NCBI GenBank assembly: GCA_015680685.1
Contig: MNCI01000852.1
Coordinates: forward strand, 1-62,000
Length of the DNA stretch: 62,000 bases
Direction: 5' to 3'
DNA from: Gnetum montanum
Lineage: Eukaryota; Streptophyta; Gnetopsida; Gnetales; Gnetaceae
Part shown: one piece after another, positions 22,489 through 34,830 of the stretch
Numbering within the stretch: position 1 is the stretch's first letter
Layout: the number at the start of each line of letters is the position of its first letter
Notes under the pieces: generated by a model
Told to the model about the DNA's origin: nothing
The model's input: only the letters and a program-made list of their open reading frames with translations
Database searches by the model: none
Position numbers and translations under genes: made by a program

Positions 22489-23290
22489 TGAATAGTTTAA
22501 TAGGTGAATTCATTATGGTTTATTTGGATGATATCATCGTATTTTCAAAAAAGGAAGGAAGATCATATTGGTCATCTTCAATAATTTTTTGATAGATGTT
22601 ATGAGTATGGTATTTCATTAAATCCAAAAAAAAAGTATCTTTGTGATTATGTCTAGAAATTTGTTAGGCCATGTAATCTATCAAAAAAGGAATTGCTATA
22701 GATAACTTCCAAATTCAAGTAGTATAGAATATTAAGCATTTTACAAGTAAAAGGTCTCTTAGATCTTTCTTTGGAAAGATAAATTTCATTAAGGAATTTA
22801 TCCTTGAATTCATTGAAATTACTAAACCTTTTATGCATATGCTAAAGAAAGATGTCCTAGTAGAAAAAACACCAGAATCAAAGAAAGCTTTATTAGAAAT
22901 TAAGAAAGCCATTCAAGAATCTCCTTATTTGGTAAAGCCAAAATTGAAAGAAGCCTTTTGATTATATGCTTTTTCTTTAAATGATTCAATTGATGTTGTT
23001 TTAACTCAAAAAAAATAAGAGTCAAGACCAACTATTGGATTTTTGGGATATCAGTTGAAAGGTTTAGAGCTAAATTATTTAGACTTAGAGAAACAAGAAT
23101 TTACAATTATTAAGAAACTTCTATATTTCAAATATTACTTAGAAAGCTCATTAGTTCATATTATGCTAATTGAGCCCACAGCCAAAAAACTTTTAGCTCA
23201 AAATGAAATTGGATTGAACAAAAGAAAGTGGCTCATAAAGCTTTTGGATTTTCATTAGAAATATGGAAAACCATTAAAGGAATGGGATTA
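22489..23290 (+). pseudogene. pol: Reverse transcriptase C-terminal part and RNase H of Tat-B
   Basis: It resumes the RT right after the Ath-2 duplication: LNSLIGEFIMVYLDDIIVFS at about 22490-22550 contains the intact catalytic YLDD. Thumb and connection follow with frameshifts. Around 22960-23260 the translation matches a gypsy RNase H of the same Tat subgroup: GFLGYQLKGLELNYLDLEKQ, then IKKLLYFKYYLESS and NEIGLNKRKWLIKLLDFH. The open stretch 23043-23258 covers its C-terminal half. Confidence 0.8.
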
Positions 23291-23389
23291 GCCAAGTTAA
23301 TGGATAGACAAGATGAAGTATGTGCAATTAAGACTCATGAAGGGAATTGGTATGATGAGATTCTAGAATTTCTTGATACATGAAAAGTT

Positions 23390-23640
23390 CCAATAATTTA
23401 ACTATAAGTCAAAAGAGAGCTTTCCTCAAAAAGGTAAATAAATTTGTAGTCAAATATGGAATATTATACAGAAAGGATTTCAGAGGGGTTTTGTTGGAAT
23501 GTGTTCATAATGATCAAATTGGTCCTATCTTAGAATAATTTCACGATCATTCCAATTTGTTTTATGAATCTCCTAAGTCTACAATGCAACATATACTTCA
23601 TTATGGTTAAATACTTCATAATACTATACTTCATATAGTA
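23390..23640 (+). pseudogene. Integrase zinc-binding region of Tat-B (fragment)
   Basis: After the RNase H the translation gives FLKKVNKFVVKYGILYRKDF and then a His-containing block near 23535-23600 (FHDHSNLFYESPKSTMQHIL). This resembles the start of a retroviral-type integrase zinc-binding domain, though the second His and the Cys pair are not clear. The DDE core is not seen next to it. Confidence 0.4.
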
Positions 23641-23899
23641 TTATTAAAGCATGTATAAGTTAGAGTACTAGTTTAAATAGTATCTAATTTAAAATGTTAG
23701 TTAAATAATTTAATTTATCTTATCTCAAGTAATCATTATTTGTAATGTGTGTAAGTGGAAGTGATGGCTAGATAACTACTTAATGGTGAATTAATATCAA
23801 AATCCAAATTGGCCTACTGTATAATGATGGAAAGATAATTAATTTTGGCAAAGTACCAAGTTGGTTAGTAAAATTGGTGGGAATTTCAATTTTCTTTAC
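23641..23899 (+). other. Unassigned AT-rich segment left of Tat-C
   Basis: About 260 bp of AT-rich sequence with no recognised coding frame between the Tat-B integrase fragment and Tat-C. Without Tat-C it continues at 54646. It may be a small older insertion in the integrase gene or diverged integrase sequence. Confidence 0.3.
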
Positions 23900-23904
23900 A
23901 CTAT

Positions 23905-25435
23905 TAAAACATAACAAAATTTTGCATGTTATAACAAATCTTCATCATGTAGCTTTCACCCATGAAATGTGAGGCAATATTTCATTGTAAATGTGAAAAT
24001 TGTAACCCACAATGGGAAATTTCAAATACTTTATACTTTTGGGGCTGAAAATGCATCATAAGTGGTCAAAGCCTCATTCCCCAAGTGAAAACATCACCTA
24101 GTGTCTATATTTTGGCTTTGAGGAGGTCAAATTGCCTTTTGGAATGCCAAAAGGGAAATTTTATGGGTTTTATGGAAGGGAATGCATTTTCCCCTTTCAA
24201 TGTCGAAGGATGGAGGGTTTGGAGACTTTTCCCCCTTCAACGTGGAGACTATATGCACAACTTGGAAACTTTTTCCCAACCTAGAAACATTCCCCTCTCA
24301 GCTTGGAGAGTTTCCCCATAGCATGGAAATTTCCCCCCAGCTTGGAAACTTTCCCCTTAGCCTAGAAGCCACAAGACGCACAATGCATCAATTAATGCAC
24401 TTCAACATTAATCAACCACTTCAACAAGCATGGTGGAGAAGACAGCATGGAAGATTCATCTCTAACATGGAAGATGTGCCCTAGTTACTATGTATAGTAA
24501 CCTCCTCTCCCCCACCGACCCTCCCTACAACCCCCCACCCTCCTCTCTCCCCACAAAAAAAATTGGGCATCCATCTCACCTAACTTTGGCAACCAATTTG
24601 TAGCAAAATTACATCAAATTTTTAGTCATTTCAAAGCCAATTTGCAGCCAAATCGTAGCCAATATGCAGCCCCATTTATGATCCAAAAAAACTATTAAAG
24701 CCAACCTCCAATACCATTTACAAGTTTCAGAATTTTTTGGCAAGTTAAGCATTTTTTGTTCAACAATTCCAAGCAGTTTAGCAATTTTCATATACACAAT
24801 TCCACACTTGGGGCATTTTTAAGCACTAAAGAGCTCTTGCAAGTTTCCATACTTTCATTCTCTTGAACCATAGTGTGGAAGTGTTGTGGCCTTGAGATTT
24901 GGTAGATTTTTGATATCAACACTACACTTCTGGGATTTCCAAATCCAACATGGGGCAATTTGGCATCCAAATTTTTCACCTTTCTCATCCCCCCAAGCAA
25001 TGACCTAATTGGCAGATCCAAGGTTGAAATAGTGAAGAAAGGTTTGATAGCATCAAGAGAGGCTTAGCACTAAGATCATGGAGTAGATCACATTGGCTTC
25101 AATGGGCTTTGAACTCCTACACAAGTGAACCTCCCTTTTTTTCTCATCCAAGCACCATTTGTACACATTTCTCTAACTTATTCTTTATTCTTTTCTCAAT
25201 AAAGTTTTAAGTTTTGAGTTTTTTGTTCAAAAATAAATTTGTTTTTTATGCATTATTTGGATCTATTTATATTCCCTTGTTTTGCATCTCATTAGCCCTA
25301 GTTGATCTGCTAGATTGACTAAGGCACATCAAATCCCATTTTTGTTGTAGAAGCCTTGGGAATTTAGGGTTGGGGAACTACTTGCACTAAGGATCCTTGG
25401 TTTTCATTCCAGCAATCAAGGTTTTCAATTGCACA
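23905..25435 (+). repeat. 5' LTR of Tat-C (about 1530 bp)
   Basis: It starts taaaacataacaaaa where the 3' LTR has tgaaacaccacaaaa, so the terminal TG has become TA. The end is placed at ttgcaca by alignment with the 3' LTR and is uncertain by some bases. It holds a polyadenylation signal at about 25196 (ctcaataaag) and a near-palindrome gttactatgtatagtaac at 24484. ORFs at 24085-24484 and on the other strand are chance frames in the LTR. I found no convincing primer binding site after it. Confidence 0.85.
24236..24372 (+). repeat. Minisatellite in the Tat-C 5' LTR (unit about 22-24 bp)
   Basis: Successive units read cttggaaactttttccc, cctagaaacattcccc, cttggagagtttcccc, catggaaatttcccc, cttggaaactttcccc. 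The same array, with changes, is in the 3' LTR at about 53450-53590, so it predates the insertion. Confidence 0.7.
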
Positions 25436-26630
25436 GTTTTTCTAAGCACTAGGAGGGCCTTTGCCTAAATTTTGTGGCCAAGACCTACTCTTCTTATTAT
25501 CATTTTGCAAGCCTTTTCTTGATTTTTGCAAACAAAACCTTTGAAAAATCAACAATGGTCTTCCTCAGCCCCCCCTCACCACCCCNTCTCTTCATCCCTT
25601 CCCCCCTCCCCCTCCCAATTTTTTTTATTGCCAAAAGTTTATTTTCTAGCTTCTATAAGTGGGTACTTCAACTCATCCATGAGTTGGCTTTTTCCCTATT
25701 TTTCCAAGTTGAGAAAATTAGTAGTTTCCTAAAACCAATTTTAGTGGAAAGACATCAACTTTTCACTTTTCTCTTCAACTTCTCCACCCCTCCTATCTTT
25801 CCTTACCCTCCACATCAACATGGAGGTACGAGGTATGAGATTCCCATCATCTCACCCCCTCCCCCCTTATTTTCCCCCTTTGCCATACCTAGCATGGAAG
25901 CAATTGGGAGACCAACATTAATGAAGTTTGAAACTAATTTTATAACCAGGTCTACTTTTGTTGCAAGTTGAAAGCCATTTTATAGCCAAAAATCCCAAGG
26001 AATCCAATGCTACCTTTACATCCCCCTCCCTCCCTATGGCAAAATCCTCAATGTGGAACCTGTAGGTGGTTTGGGTGCTAGAATTCCACAACATCTACTA
26101 TGAATTCCTAGAGCAAAGCCAATGTGGAAGCCTTAATAAAAATTTAATTCTTTTGCCATATTCTTTGCCACTAAACTGACATTGTTTTCCATACCAACCA
26201 AGCCTAATTTTCCCTTCTTTTTGGTAAAAGTTGGTAGCTTGCCAAAGCCATATTTGAAAACTGCCAAGTTTCTATTTTGGTCTTCAAACTTTCCCCTCTC
26301 TCTCCAACATTGGAATAAGAAGGTGTGAGATTTTCATTATCTCACCCCCCTTCTTTCCCCCCTACCATACCCAATGTAGAGGGAGTTGGAAGGCCAACTT
26401 AGATGAGGTTTAAAGCCAACGTTGCTAATATTCCATTTTTGGTAAAGGGGTAAACCCCCCTTATCCCCAACTTACGAATTATAGTAAGTACATCATATTT
26501 TTGCAATTTTTATTTCCTATAAGGGTTTTTCAATTTCATTCACTAGTATTTACTCCTATTTTTCCATTTATAGCCTATTCTTAAGCAATCCTTAGCACTA
26601 TAGCCATTGCTTTTTGAAAGTCCATCAAAT
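25436..26630 (+). repeat. Repetitive untranslated leader of Tat-C
   Basis: C/T-rich leader with a diverged duplication of about 490 bp: gagattcccatcatctcacc near 25837 and gagattttcattatctcacc near 26327 mark equivalent places, each followed by a C-rich run, an accta/accca-g word and gttggaaggccaac-like text. The long frame at 25474-25971 is low-complexity Ser/Pro/Phe coding in this repeat and is not considered a gene. One undetermined base is at about 25586. Confidence 0.6.
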
Positions 26631-26644
26631 TGCCCTTTACCTTC

Positions 26645-27330
26645 AATGGAAAAGATCATAACCAACAAGTCATGAGGGTGTATGATCCCAAAGACCCTAC
26701 TATCATTGAGTGTAGGTGATCTTTGAGAGTTAGAGGGGAGATTCCTAATTTTGCAGCCATTAATGAAGATTGTTATAACTTCATTTGTGCCAAAATATAG
26801 GAAAGCATGCTAATTCCACTAATTGAAGCCAAGGCCAAAAGGGAATTTGAGCTCATACACATGGGTGGGAAAGAGTACATCCATTTCTCATATGAATAAA
26901 TTCTTCTTAATGACATCTATTTTAGCATCCTAGCCCAATTGATTACCATAGAATAGAAAGATGACAAGCCAACCTTTGAGGAACAACAAGAAGAGGAGGA
27001 TGAATTTAAGGTAGAATCTAAGACTGAAGACATCCTTGGAGGACTATTCCAACAAACATTCCCCAAAGTCATAGAACCTTTTCCTAATGCTTTTGTTTTC
27101 TCCATGATCATGGTGCCACCATCTTCTAGTCCTCCATACCCTACTACAGCAGATCCCACACCAGTTGTAGCCACACATCACACTCATTCAATGCCAAAAA
27201 TAATAAACTATAATACATCAATGCCATTTACAACACAATCTCAATATGTAAAATCATCAATAATGGCTTTTACCATTACAAATCTATTAACTACTCTCAT
27301 GGGATTCACCATAAAACCCCCAGCAACATA
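26645..27330 (+). pseudogene. Upstream ORF or gag N-terminal region of Tat-C
   Basis: One frame can be followed from VMRVYDPKDPTIIECR (about 26665) through NFAAINEDCYNFICAKI and KAKREFELIHMGGKEYIHFS to an acidic stretch (EEQQEEEDEF) and a Thr/Pro/Ser-rich tail ending near 27330. It has a few TAG and TAA stops. Ogre elements often carry an extra ORF before gag, so this may be such an ORF. It could equally be the start of gag. I recognise no domain. Confidence 0.5.
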
Positions 27331-27339
27331 AGGGTCATA

Positions 27340-28792
27340 CATCACATTTGTCCTATTTGTGCCTCAAGTACCTACACAACATCTTTTTTGGTGTTTAGCC
27401 CACAAGCCACAACCATAGCACAACCTCCTTCTTTTATCATGCAACCCATAATGAGGCCACAAGCCTGAAAACATATGCTACATCCTTATGTACAAACCTT
27501 GCAAACTATGGGGCCATCACAAGGCTTGGATCAAGCCTTCCAAATGATCAAAAACCTAATAGAGGGGTTGAAGAGGCTTAAAGCCTCTACCACACAAACC
27601 ATCAAGATTATGAACTTCTACTAGGATGATCCCATAAGTCTTGTAGTCCCATCCTTAACACTTCCTCCTGGTGCTCCCATTTTCTAATTTAGCAAATATA
27701 ATGGAGAAGGTGATCCTAATGCTCACCTTATTACCTTTTGATCTAAATGTTTACTCTTGCAGCCATGGCCTCATACCATCATGAGGATTTTCTCTATGTC
27801 TTTGACTTGGAAAGCACTTGCTCAATATCGTGTATTGCCCAAAGGATCCATATCCTCTTTGGAGGACTTAGTAGCCCAATTTGTCAACTGCTTCAAGTAT
27901 AACTTGAAGCCTAACACAATGCTTGACCAACTCATCAAGGTCAAGCAAGGGTCCTTAGAAACCATACAAAAATTTATTCAATGGTAGAATGAACTATTGA
28001 ATGAAATACTAGAGCCCATAGCTAAAGCCCTCTTGTTAGCCATATTCAAGGGAGCAGTTAATGACTTCATCAAGTCTAAACTCTACTACCTTGATTCACA
28101 GTTTGTTAGCCAAGCATTCTCATAAACTAAGAATATAAAGGATGTTGCGGAAGCTAGCCATGATCTGACCTATATCATATAAAAACCAACACACTTGAAG
28201 AGACAAGAAAAAGAGCAAACAAAACAAGTCTACCATAGCAACTATAACCAAGGAAACTAAGATCACAAACCAAGGGCCAAAGGTCAACCTACCCAAGGCC
28301 TCCACCAATGACAATAATAACCAACCAACAACTTCTAGAACCACTACATTAACAATGAGTAGACCTAACTTTGAAAGGAAGGATAGGTCTAAATACACTA
28401 CATTGCGATTAAAGTCATCTGAGTTGCTAGATCAAATATTAAGAAGTGGACGTATGCAACACAAACAAATGACCAAAACCACTTGAAAAAAACATGAGAA
28501 ATTATGCAAAATAGCCAAGGATGCCACTTGAGAAATGAAGAATGATCCCCAATTGCCTAAATACTTTAATCTAGCTCACTTTTGCCATTATCATCAACTA
28601 CCTGGTCATGATACAAACTTTTTCCTTATGCTAAAGGATGACCTACAAAGGATGATAGATATGAAAAAACTAGTCTTAGATGCTTCTAACCTAGTTCAGC
28701 CCCAAAACCAATTAATGCAGGTCTACAAAGATCCATTGAATGCTAATGATAGCCCCTATGTTATCTTAGCATTCAACATCAATGACAATTAA
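27340..28792 (+). pseudogene. gag: gag of Tat-C
   Basis: YNGEGDPNAHLITF near 27700 opens a retrotransposon gag capsid domain that continues with MSLTWKALAQYRVLPKGSIS, SLEDLVAQFVNCFKY and LIKVKQGSLETIQKFIQW (27757-27987). A charged region follows. At 28582-28680 a histidine- and cysteine-containing motif, CHYHQLPGHDTNFF followed by MLKDDLQRMIDMKKL, matches the C-x2-H-x4-GH motif and helix that end gag in Tat elements. The next Cys of that motif is replaced. Stops and frameshifts are scattered between the pieces. Confidence 0.8.
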
Positions 28793-29449
28793 AGACCCAC
28801 AAGAGGACCATTTGTGATTGAAGTATTCCTCTACAATGAAAGGGCTTCTTCAACTTCCCATAGTTCAAGATCCCCTTTCATTGTGAGAGTACCATCATAA
28901 ATGTCTCCAAGAGAACCTTTTGTTATCAAGTTCATTCAACCCAATACAACCTTAACACTTGTAACCCAACCAACTGCACAACAACCTTCTTTGATGGCCA
29001 ATGCTACTATTTCTTCCTTACAACCAATGGCTAACAACCAAAAAACTACAGCTAACCAAAGGAAGAAGCATAAGCAAAAGCCTAATAACAAGGAAGACAA
29101 GAAGATAGAGGCATGAAAGGAAGGGGGCCCATTGAAGTCATCTCCCATTTTGGCCATACCTATGACCTTTTCCACCCCATATCCTTCAACCAATTAGCTA
29201 CAAGAGGATACCAAAGCCCACAACCAAGATAACAAGGAAGAGCCACAATAGTCATAGCATAAAGATGAACTTCGCATTTTGGAATGAATGGAGGAAGTAA
29301 AGCACAACCGAGGTGATTAACCCATGATGAATAACAAAAAATTCCTCAATGCAACGAACCAAGTTAGGAAATTCCTCAAGCATAAAAACATAACTTTAAG
29401 CTTATATGACCTAATCATGACTTCTGCCACACATCATGGGGCATGAGTC

Positions 29450-30239
29450 AAAATGTCGACCTCCATACCCATTAGTGAGGATATTCCTACTAATGAGGAA
29501 GCCATCCATGCAGTGATGATTCCTCCATCACCAAGGGAGGAGAAGTCAACATCCTTAACACTTCATGATAGAAAAAGTAAAGTTAATCCTCAAAATGGCA
29601 AAGTGACTACAACCCCTTTATTCATAATAATACACATAGAAAAATTTAAAATACATCAGGTGCATGTTAATGTTGGAGCTACAACCAATGTCATCCCATG
29701 CATCATCGTTGAATGTTTGGGCTTAACTATGCAAGTGCAACCTACAACCATTGTAGCTCTTAAGTCCTTCAATGGATCAAGAGTTTCATCAATGGGTCTA
29801 TCTCCTTGGATTTTGTAGCCAAAGAATAATTTCCTACAACCATAAACTTCTTGGTGGCAGAAGAGACACTAGGATTCAACCTAATCCTTAGAAGACCTTG
29901 GTTGGCTCAGTTATGAGTTATGTCCTTGCCCATCCATCAAGAAATTCATCTTCCTTATGAGGAAGGTGAAATCATTATTCATGGTAACAACGTGGCTCCC
30001 ATAGCTAACAATAATGTGGACATAGAACAAGGGTCCAAAGTGGAGCTTCAAGAAGAAGCTCCTAGCCATGAAGAGCAAAAACCTAACATAACCAATGATG
30101 ACAACAAAAGGCAATGGGATATGTTATGGGATGAACTCCCTTTTAACATCGTAAGTGAAGGAGATGTCAAATATAAGCTTTTCTAGAGTAGGCCTTACTC
30201 ACTTCCTAATTTTGCAAAGATTAGGAAGAATCTGCACAA
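29450..30239 (+). pseudogene. pro: Aspartic protease of Tat-C
   Basis: VHVNVGATTNVIPCIIVECL near 29660 is the retropepsin active-site block. Related elements have D-G-G-A-T-T-N at this place, so the catalytic Asp is replaced by Asn and the next Gly by Val. Downstream, after a stop and a shift near 29818, the second frame gives NLILRRPWLAQL (about 29880), matching the ILGRPWL block. An acidic tail (29920-30186) runs to KIRKNLH at the proposed splice donor. Confidence 0.8.
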
Positions 30240-30246
30240 GTAAAGT
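30236..30246 (+). promoter_or_regulatory. Proposed sense splice donor after protease of Tat-C
   Basis: caa followed by gtaaag at 30240. It is a good donor shape at the end of the protease frame. Ogre elements are known to remove an intron between protease and RT. The partner acceptor is proposed at 49787. Confidence 0.4.
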
Positions 30247-30469
30247 TTACCCTAACCTTCCCATGCCTCTATGACTAGATGCAATGATAGCCATGTAGAC
30301 TTACTTTTCATTTATAGTTTATTATATATGCAATTGTTGGTTTACACTTTATGCACATAGCCTAATGCATGTATCCTAAGTTTATTTGCATTGTTATCTA
30401 TTTCCTACAACCTTTCTTTGTTTTTACTTATGTTTTAAACATTAAAAAAGTGTCTCTTTCAAATATCAT

Positions 30470-30645
30470 TTGCTAAGACATTAAACTAGCATTACGTCCA
30501 CTAAGACGTTAAACTAGCACTATGGTCTGCTAAGACCTAAAAATAGCATTATGGCCCACCATGGCCTTAAACTAGAAACATGGCCACAATTGTGCAATAT
30601 AACCTATGCCAATGATGGCCTAAAACTAGCAAACATCTTGCTTAT
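30470..30645 (+). repeat. Array of a motif of about 30 bp after protease (Tat-C array 1)
   Basis: Units of the form gcccaccatggccttaaactag followed by a short variable part, at least four in a row (for example near 30495, 30540, 30560 and 30600). The same motif recurs before RT (49200-49580) and after integrase (52830-52910) of the same element. Confidence 0.65.
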
Positions 30646-30897
30646 TATGACACTTCTTTTTGTCGATTAGCCATTAAATGTTATAATCAAAACATCAATA
30701 TAGCCATTTTCAATGTTTACAACATCGATGCATATAGCCAAAAAAATAAAAAAAATATTAAAATTTAAAATTAAAATGTCCATAACATATAGCCATAATC
30801 ACAATGTGTAGCAATGATGTCAAAGAATAACCATCCATAACATAGTTTTGGCTAACCATAGCCCTTAACATAAAGACAAAAATAAATAGCCAACAAG

Positions 30898-30990
30898 CTA
30901 AACTGAAGGAGGCTACTGAGTGGCACTTGGAGGAGGAAGTGGTGGTTCATTCCAACCCTCACTACTAGGGCCACCAATATCTCCTGAGGC
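30898..30990 (-). pseudogene. Antisense gene, last coding block
   Basis: After acceptor gcattttag the frame reads ASGDIGGPSSEGWNEPPLPP, then a short tail ending PPSV and TAG at 30900-30898. The short Pro-rich end right after a clean acceptor is typical of a final exon. Confidence 0.55.
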
Positions 30991-31077
30991 CTAAAATGCA
31001 ATAATGAATAGCTAGTTAGTAACCCATAGCCAAAATCATGACTTAAAACAAAGATTAAAGCATAAAATATATCAAAC

Positions 31078-32320
31078 CTATAGAGAGACGGGCTCCATCT
31101 AGCCCTCCTTCATGTTGACCCAATCAACATCCCTGAGATCAACACCTGAGAGAATGCTAGTCTTATCTATAGGAGTCCAAGTAGGATGCTCATGAGTAAT
31201 AGTATCTGTAGTAGTCTCACCCACAATAGTAGTAGCTTGAAGAGTAGGGGATTGCTCCACCTTGACAGTACTTTCAAAAATTCAATAAGCACTCTCTACC
31301 TAGATCACTTGAATGAATAGATCTCTCTTATGTTGTTCAAAAAACTCTTCCTTGAGCCATTTTAGGTAGCCCCACAATCAACCTTATACTAACACCTGTG
31401 GACCTTTTATGTCTTGCCCCACTCCAGGACCCAAGCACGATGATACTTCTAGTCCTCAACCTTTTAGGAGATGAGGCCCATCTGCATACGTTGTTCCACC
31501 ACCTCCTGTAGGACCACTACTTTTTCCTAAACAACATGCCAGTAGTAGGCCCATGTGATCTCCTTAGTCCATAACTCCCTCTAGTTGGCCACTTGGACTT
31601 CCACAAAGACTTTACGATCTTGAATATCCTTAATCATATCCTTCTACCTTTGAGCCTTTTTTCTTAAGGCCACAAATTCCTCCCATAGGGATTCAATGGA
31701 CCTCTCTAGCTTCCATGAAGCTTTTGTGCATGACACTAGACACATCAGAGGGAAGTCTAGGCAAGGAGTCTACCTTCATGTCTCTATTGGGTTCCCACTC
31801 CATGAATGGTACTACAAAAACATAAAATACAATCATAAAACACAACCTTAAATAGCCATAATGCAAGCAAAACCCACAATTGAAGCACATAAAACCAAAT
31901 CCTTATCTATCTTAGTTGCAACCTAATGTAATCGATTGATGATGTCCTTAACAATCCCACATAAGAACTCCACTTTATCTAGAGTCTCTACCAATGGTTT
32001 CACATGAAAATTAGGAATAGGAGCTTGAACTAGTGGCTCAGGAATACCATAAGCATAACAATCATTAAAAGGTTAGGATGAAAACCAAATATAACCCATA
32101 AGATGTAATGAAAATAGTGAGGCATAAGCATACCTAGCTCCTCCTCCTCCTCCTTCTCTTCTAGGATGATGATGGGAGAGGTACCTGGTACTACCTCACC
32201 AGACAAGGCATCTAAATCATCTATACCTACATTAGCAAGTCCTTCAACCATAGGCTACTTTAGTTCTATCTCTTCTGCATGCCTTTGTTCTACCTTTGCA
32301 ACAACTTGGGTTACTATAAC
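31078..32320 (-). pseudogene. Antisense gene, coding blocks 5 to 7
   Basis: Block 5 (32320-32134) reads VIVTQVVAKVEQRHAEEIEL and ends in the acidic EEKEEEEEL before ctaggtatgc. Block 6 (about 32036-31923) reads EPLVQAPIPNFHVKPLVETL. Its borders are the least certain. Block 7 (31811-31078) starts VPFMEWEPNRDMKVDSLPRL, passes a frame change into a Lys/Glu-rich coiled-coil-like stretch (SIESLWEEFVALRKKAQ), and ends near DLRDVDWVNMKEG at donor tataggtttgat. Confidence 0.5.
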
Positions 32321-32439
32321 CTAACATTTATCTACAAGCATAGAACACAAAAAACTAGTTAACACATAAAACCATAAAGTAGCCACAAACTTTTAAAACT
32401 TGAAATAGCCAAAATTTAATAAGGCATACCTACAACTAC

Positions 32440-33481
32440 CTGCTATGGTGGCTTAAGCTTACACTTAAGCTTCTTCAAGGTAAACTAATATGATGCTAGG
32501 GGTACCTCCTCCATAGGCCTCTTGAGTTTCTCTCTAACTACCCCTTCAACCTCCATGTACTATCATCTAGCATCTTGGACACTAGTAGGAAATGAGAGGG
32601 GCTTATCATCATCTATACTATCAATAGACTCATGCTTCCTAACATCAAGATTCTTAGTGGTGATGGATAATGTTTCATCCATCCCCTCTAGTGAGCATGC
32701 ATTGTTGGATAAATATGCTTTATCTAAGGCCTAGAAAGTTGGCTTGGGTCTTGGGAAATCCATTGTCCATTCCTATACATCACCAGAAACTCTACAAACA
32801 TCTTTAGATAACCTATAAAATATGCAAAGTGCATATGGATTATCATAGAGGTGTCATCATGGAGTCTACAGATCTCCTCTTGAAGCCCAGTAGCCAAAGT
32901 AGTAGCCTAATTAAACCTGATGTCCTCCATCAAGACCTTCTTAAAGGTCCACCCCTATGCTAGGTTAATTACTTTCTTTTGTAATAGAAGTTTGGGGAAT
33001 GCATGAGATGTAAACAAAGGATATGTTTCCTTTGCATCAGGATTTGTGAAGCTATCCATCAAAATTCTAGAGTGACCCATGTTAGCTCCAAGCCACTCTA
33101 GAACTTCCTCGTGGTGGTCCAATTCCCTCACTGTCCTAGTGGGAGCCTTTGTCCCATTAGTAGGGACACCAAAATAGTCACAAAAGAGGCCAAAACCTAT
33201 ATCCATGTTCACCTTAACACCTCAGATGATGGTGCTAAAGCAACCAACCTTCTCATCAAAGGAATTAATGACATGTAGCATCTACATAGCAGAAATAAAA
33301 GGAATAGGTGCCATAAATACATTGAGGAAACCTACATGCTGGATGTTTGCTTAAACATATCTAGGCACCTATCCCTTTAGCCACTCTTGCACTAATTTCA
33401 CATCACCAAACTTCAAGATGATGGTATCCTTTTGACATGAATGTGAAAGTGGTATAATGACATCAACTAAGGTGGAAAGTC
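32440..33481 (-). pseudogene. Antisense gene, coding block 4 (largest)
   Basis: After acceptor cttcgcag the frame reads STLVDVIIPLSHSCQKDTII, then VNMDIGFGLFCDYFGVPTNG (open stretch 33212-32955), TRTVRELDHHEEVLEWLGAN and VMYRNGQW. After a frameshift it continues KAYLSNNACSLEGMDETLSI and ends in a Lys-rich tail at donor CAGgtagtt. Six or more stops, mostly TAG. Confidence 0.55.
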
Positions 33482-33569
33482 CTGCGAAGCAATAAACAAA
33501 GGTTAGCATCCATATGAGCAATTTCAACAATCAAGAAAATCAATAAAACACTAGAAACTATATGTTCAC

Positions 33570-33816
33570 CTTTACTTTTCTTTTGTGATGTGGAGGTTTC
33601 AGCTATAAGGGTTTGATCCATGCTATTGGCATCCACCCACTAAATGTGCATCGTCCCATCATCTTTGCACTTTTTGTATACAAGGTTAAACTTAGTGGCA
33701 TATTCATCAAAGTCCCCTTTTAACTATTGACACAAAATAGTTTTGATTTGGGGACTCTTGGTGAATTCATCCAAAGTAGTTTGGACCACTCAAGGATTTG
33801 ATCATTAACCTTGTAC
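33570..33816 (-). pseudogene. Antisense gene, coding block 3
   Basis: Begins YKVNDQILEWSK, shifts frame, then TTLDEFTKSPQIKTILC and FDEYATKFNLVYKKCKDDG, ending SQKKSK before donor AAAGgtgaac. Confidence 0.55.
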
Positions 33817-33897
33817 CTATAGGAAGTTGTAAAATCAATGAAGTTAGGTAAGGTAATCAACCCAAAACCATAAAAACAATACAATAACCATGTTTAC

Positions 33898-34339
33898 CCT
33901 TGTAGATGATACATGATTCTAAGTGGGTTCTAAAATAATGTGTGGGCTCTATGTGCCACCATCAGAGTATTATCAGTCTTATACTAACTATAGTCTGGCA
34001 TCGTGTAGATCTCTAAAAGGTAACATGAACTTATGGTAGCTACTGTTCCTCCTATAGTCTTAGGAACTAGTTGGTTAGTAATATACCTGGTAAGTAGGCC
34101 AGACACCTAAGGCAACAGGGTCTCAAAAATGACCCTAGCTACATCCATAGACAACTATGATCACAACATCACACTACAGGTCCTAATGAGGAAGGTAAGG
34201 AAGTCCCTTGCTCTAGGCTAGAACCATAACAAGAGCTTCCAATAGGCATGCATGTGGTGAAGTATTGGTCTTGGGATGACCAATGTAGCACAAAATATGA
34301 ACTAGCTCCACTATGATGAGGATAGGCCTCAAGAATACC
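33898..34339 (-). pseudogene. Antisense gene, coding block 2
   Basis: Starts after acceptor catgtag. The first half is open as FLRPILIIVELVHILCYIGH and ends in a stop after LVMVLA. The frame then changes and continues as DVARVIFETLLP, SGLLTRYITNQLVPK and NTLMVAHRAHTLF to donor GGgtaaac. The hydrophobic, Leu-rich composition suggests a folded domain. Confidence 0.55.
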
Positions 34340-34379
34340 CTACATGAAACAAAACAAAAACTTTGTGAGCAATTAGAAT

Positions 34380-34830
34380 TTCTTAACAGGTTAGGAAAAC
34401 ATCTAGTCAAAGGTGAAATTAGCCTCTATAAAAATCTCTAAGGTGTTTATCTAAATTTCCTTAAGGAATTCCATAAAAATGCACTATTACAACTTTTCAA
34501 AGAAAACAAATTATGACCTATTAGAGTTACTTAGCAAATTTAGACAAAATATCTAGTTGGAAGTGAAATTAGCCTTTATAAAAAGCTCTAAGGTGTTTAT
34601 CAAAATTAGCCTAAGTAATTTCATAAGAAAAAAATTATTACAACCTTGCATAACTTTACATCATGGCCAATTGGAAATTTCTTAACGAATTTCGAAAAAA
34701 GTTTCTAAGTCAAAGGTAAAATTAGCTTTTGTAAAAAGCTCTTAGATGTTTATCTGAATTAGCTTAAGAAATTCCATGAAAGCATTATTACCATAGCCTT
34801 TATAGCCAAAAAATTATACCCAAAACTAAA
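34380..34830 (-). repeat. Three tandem copies of a unit of about 150 bp in antisense intron 1
   Basis: The word aaggtgtttat, or a variant, occurs at 34440, 34590 and 34743, each within a unit that also contains aatttcttaac, gtgaaattagcct and a-rich ends. The array lies wholly inside the first intron of the antisense structure. Confidence 0.7.

Noticed and set aside
24085-24484. Two overlapping frames with repeated Leu-Phe-Pro words
   Set aside because: They translate the LTR minisatellite and are broken in the other LTR.
25474-25971. Open frame of 165 codons, Ser/Pro/Phe-rich
   Set aside because: It lies in the duplicated C/T-rich leader of Tat-C and is low-complexity. The frame reflects base composition.
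34380-34830. Possible CRISPR-like or satellite repeat
   Set aside because: Three units of about 150 bp without spacer structure, in plant DNA. It is a simple tandem repeat in an intron-like region.
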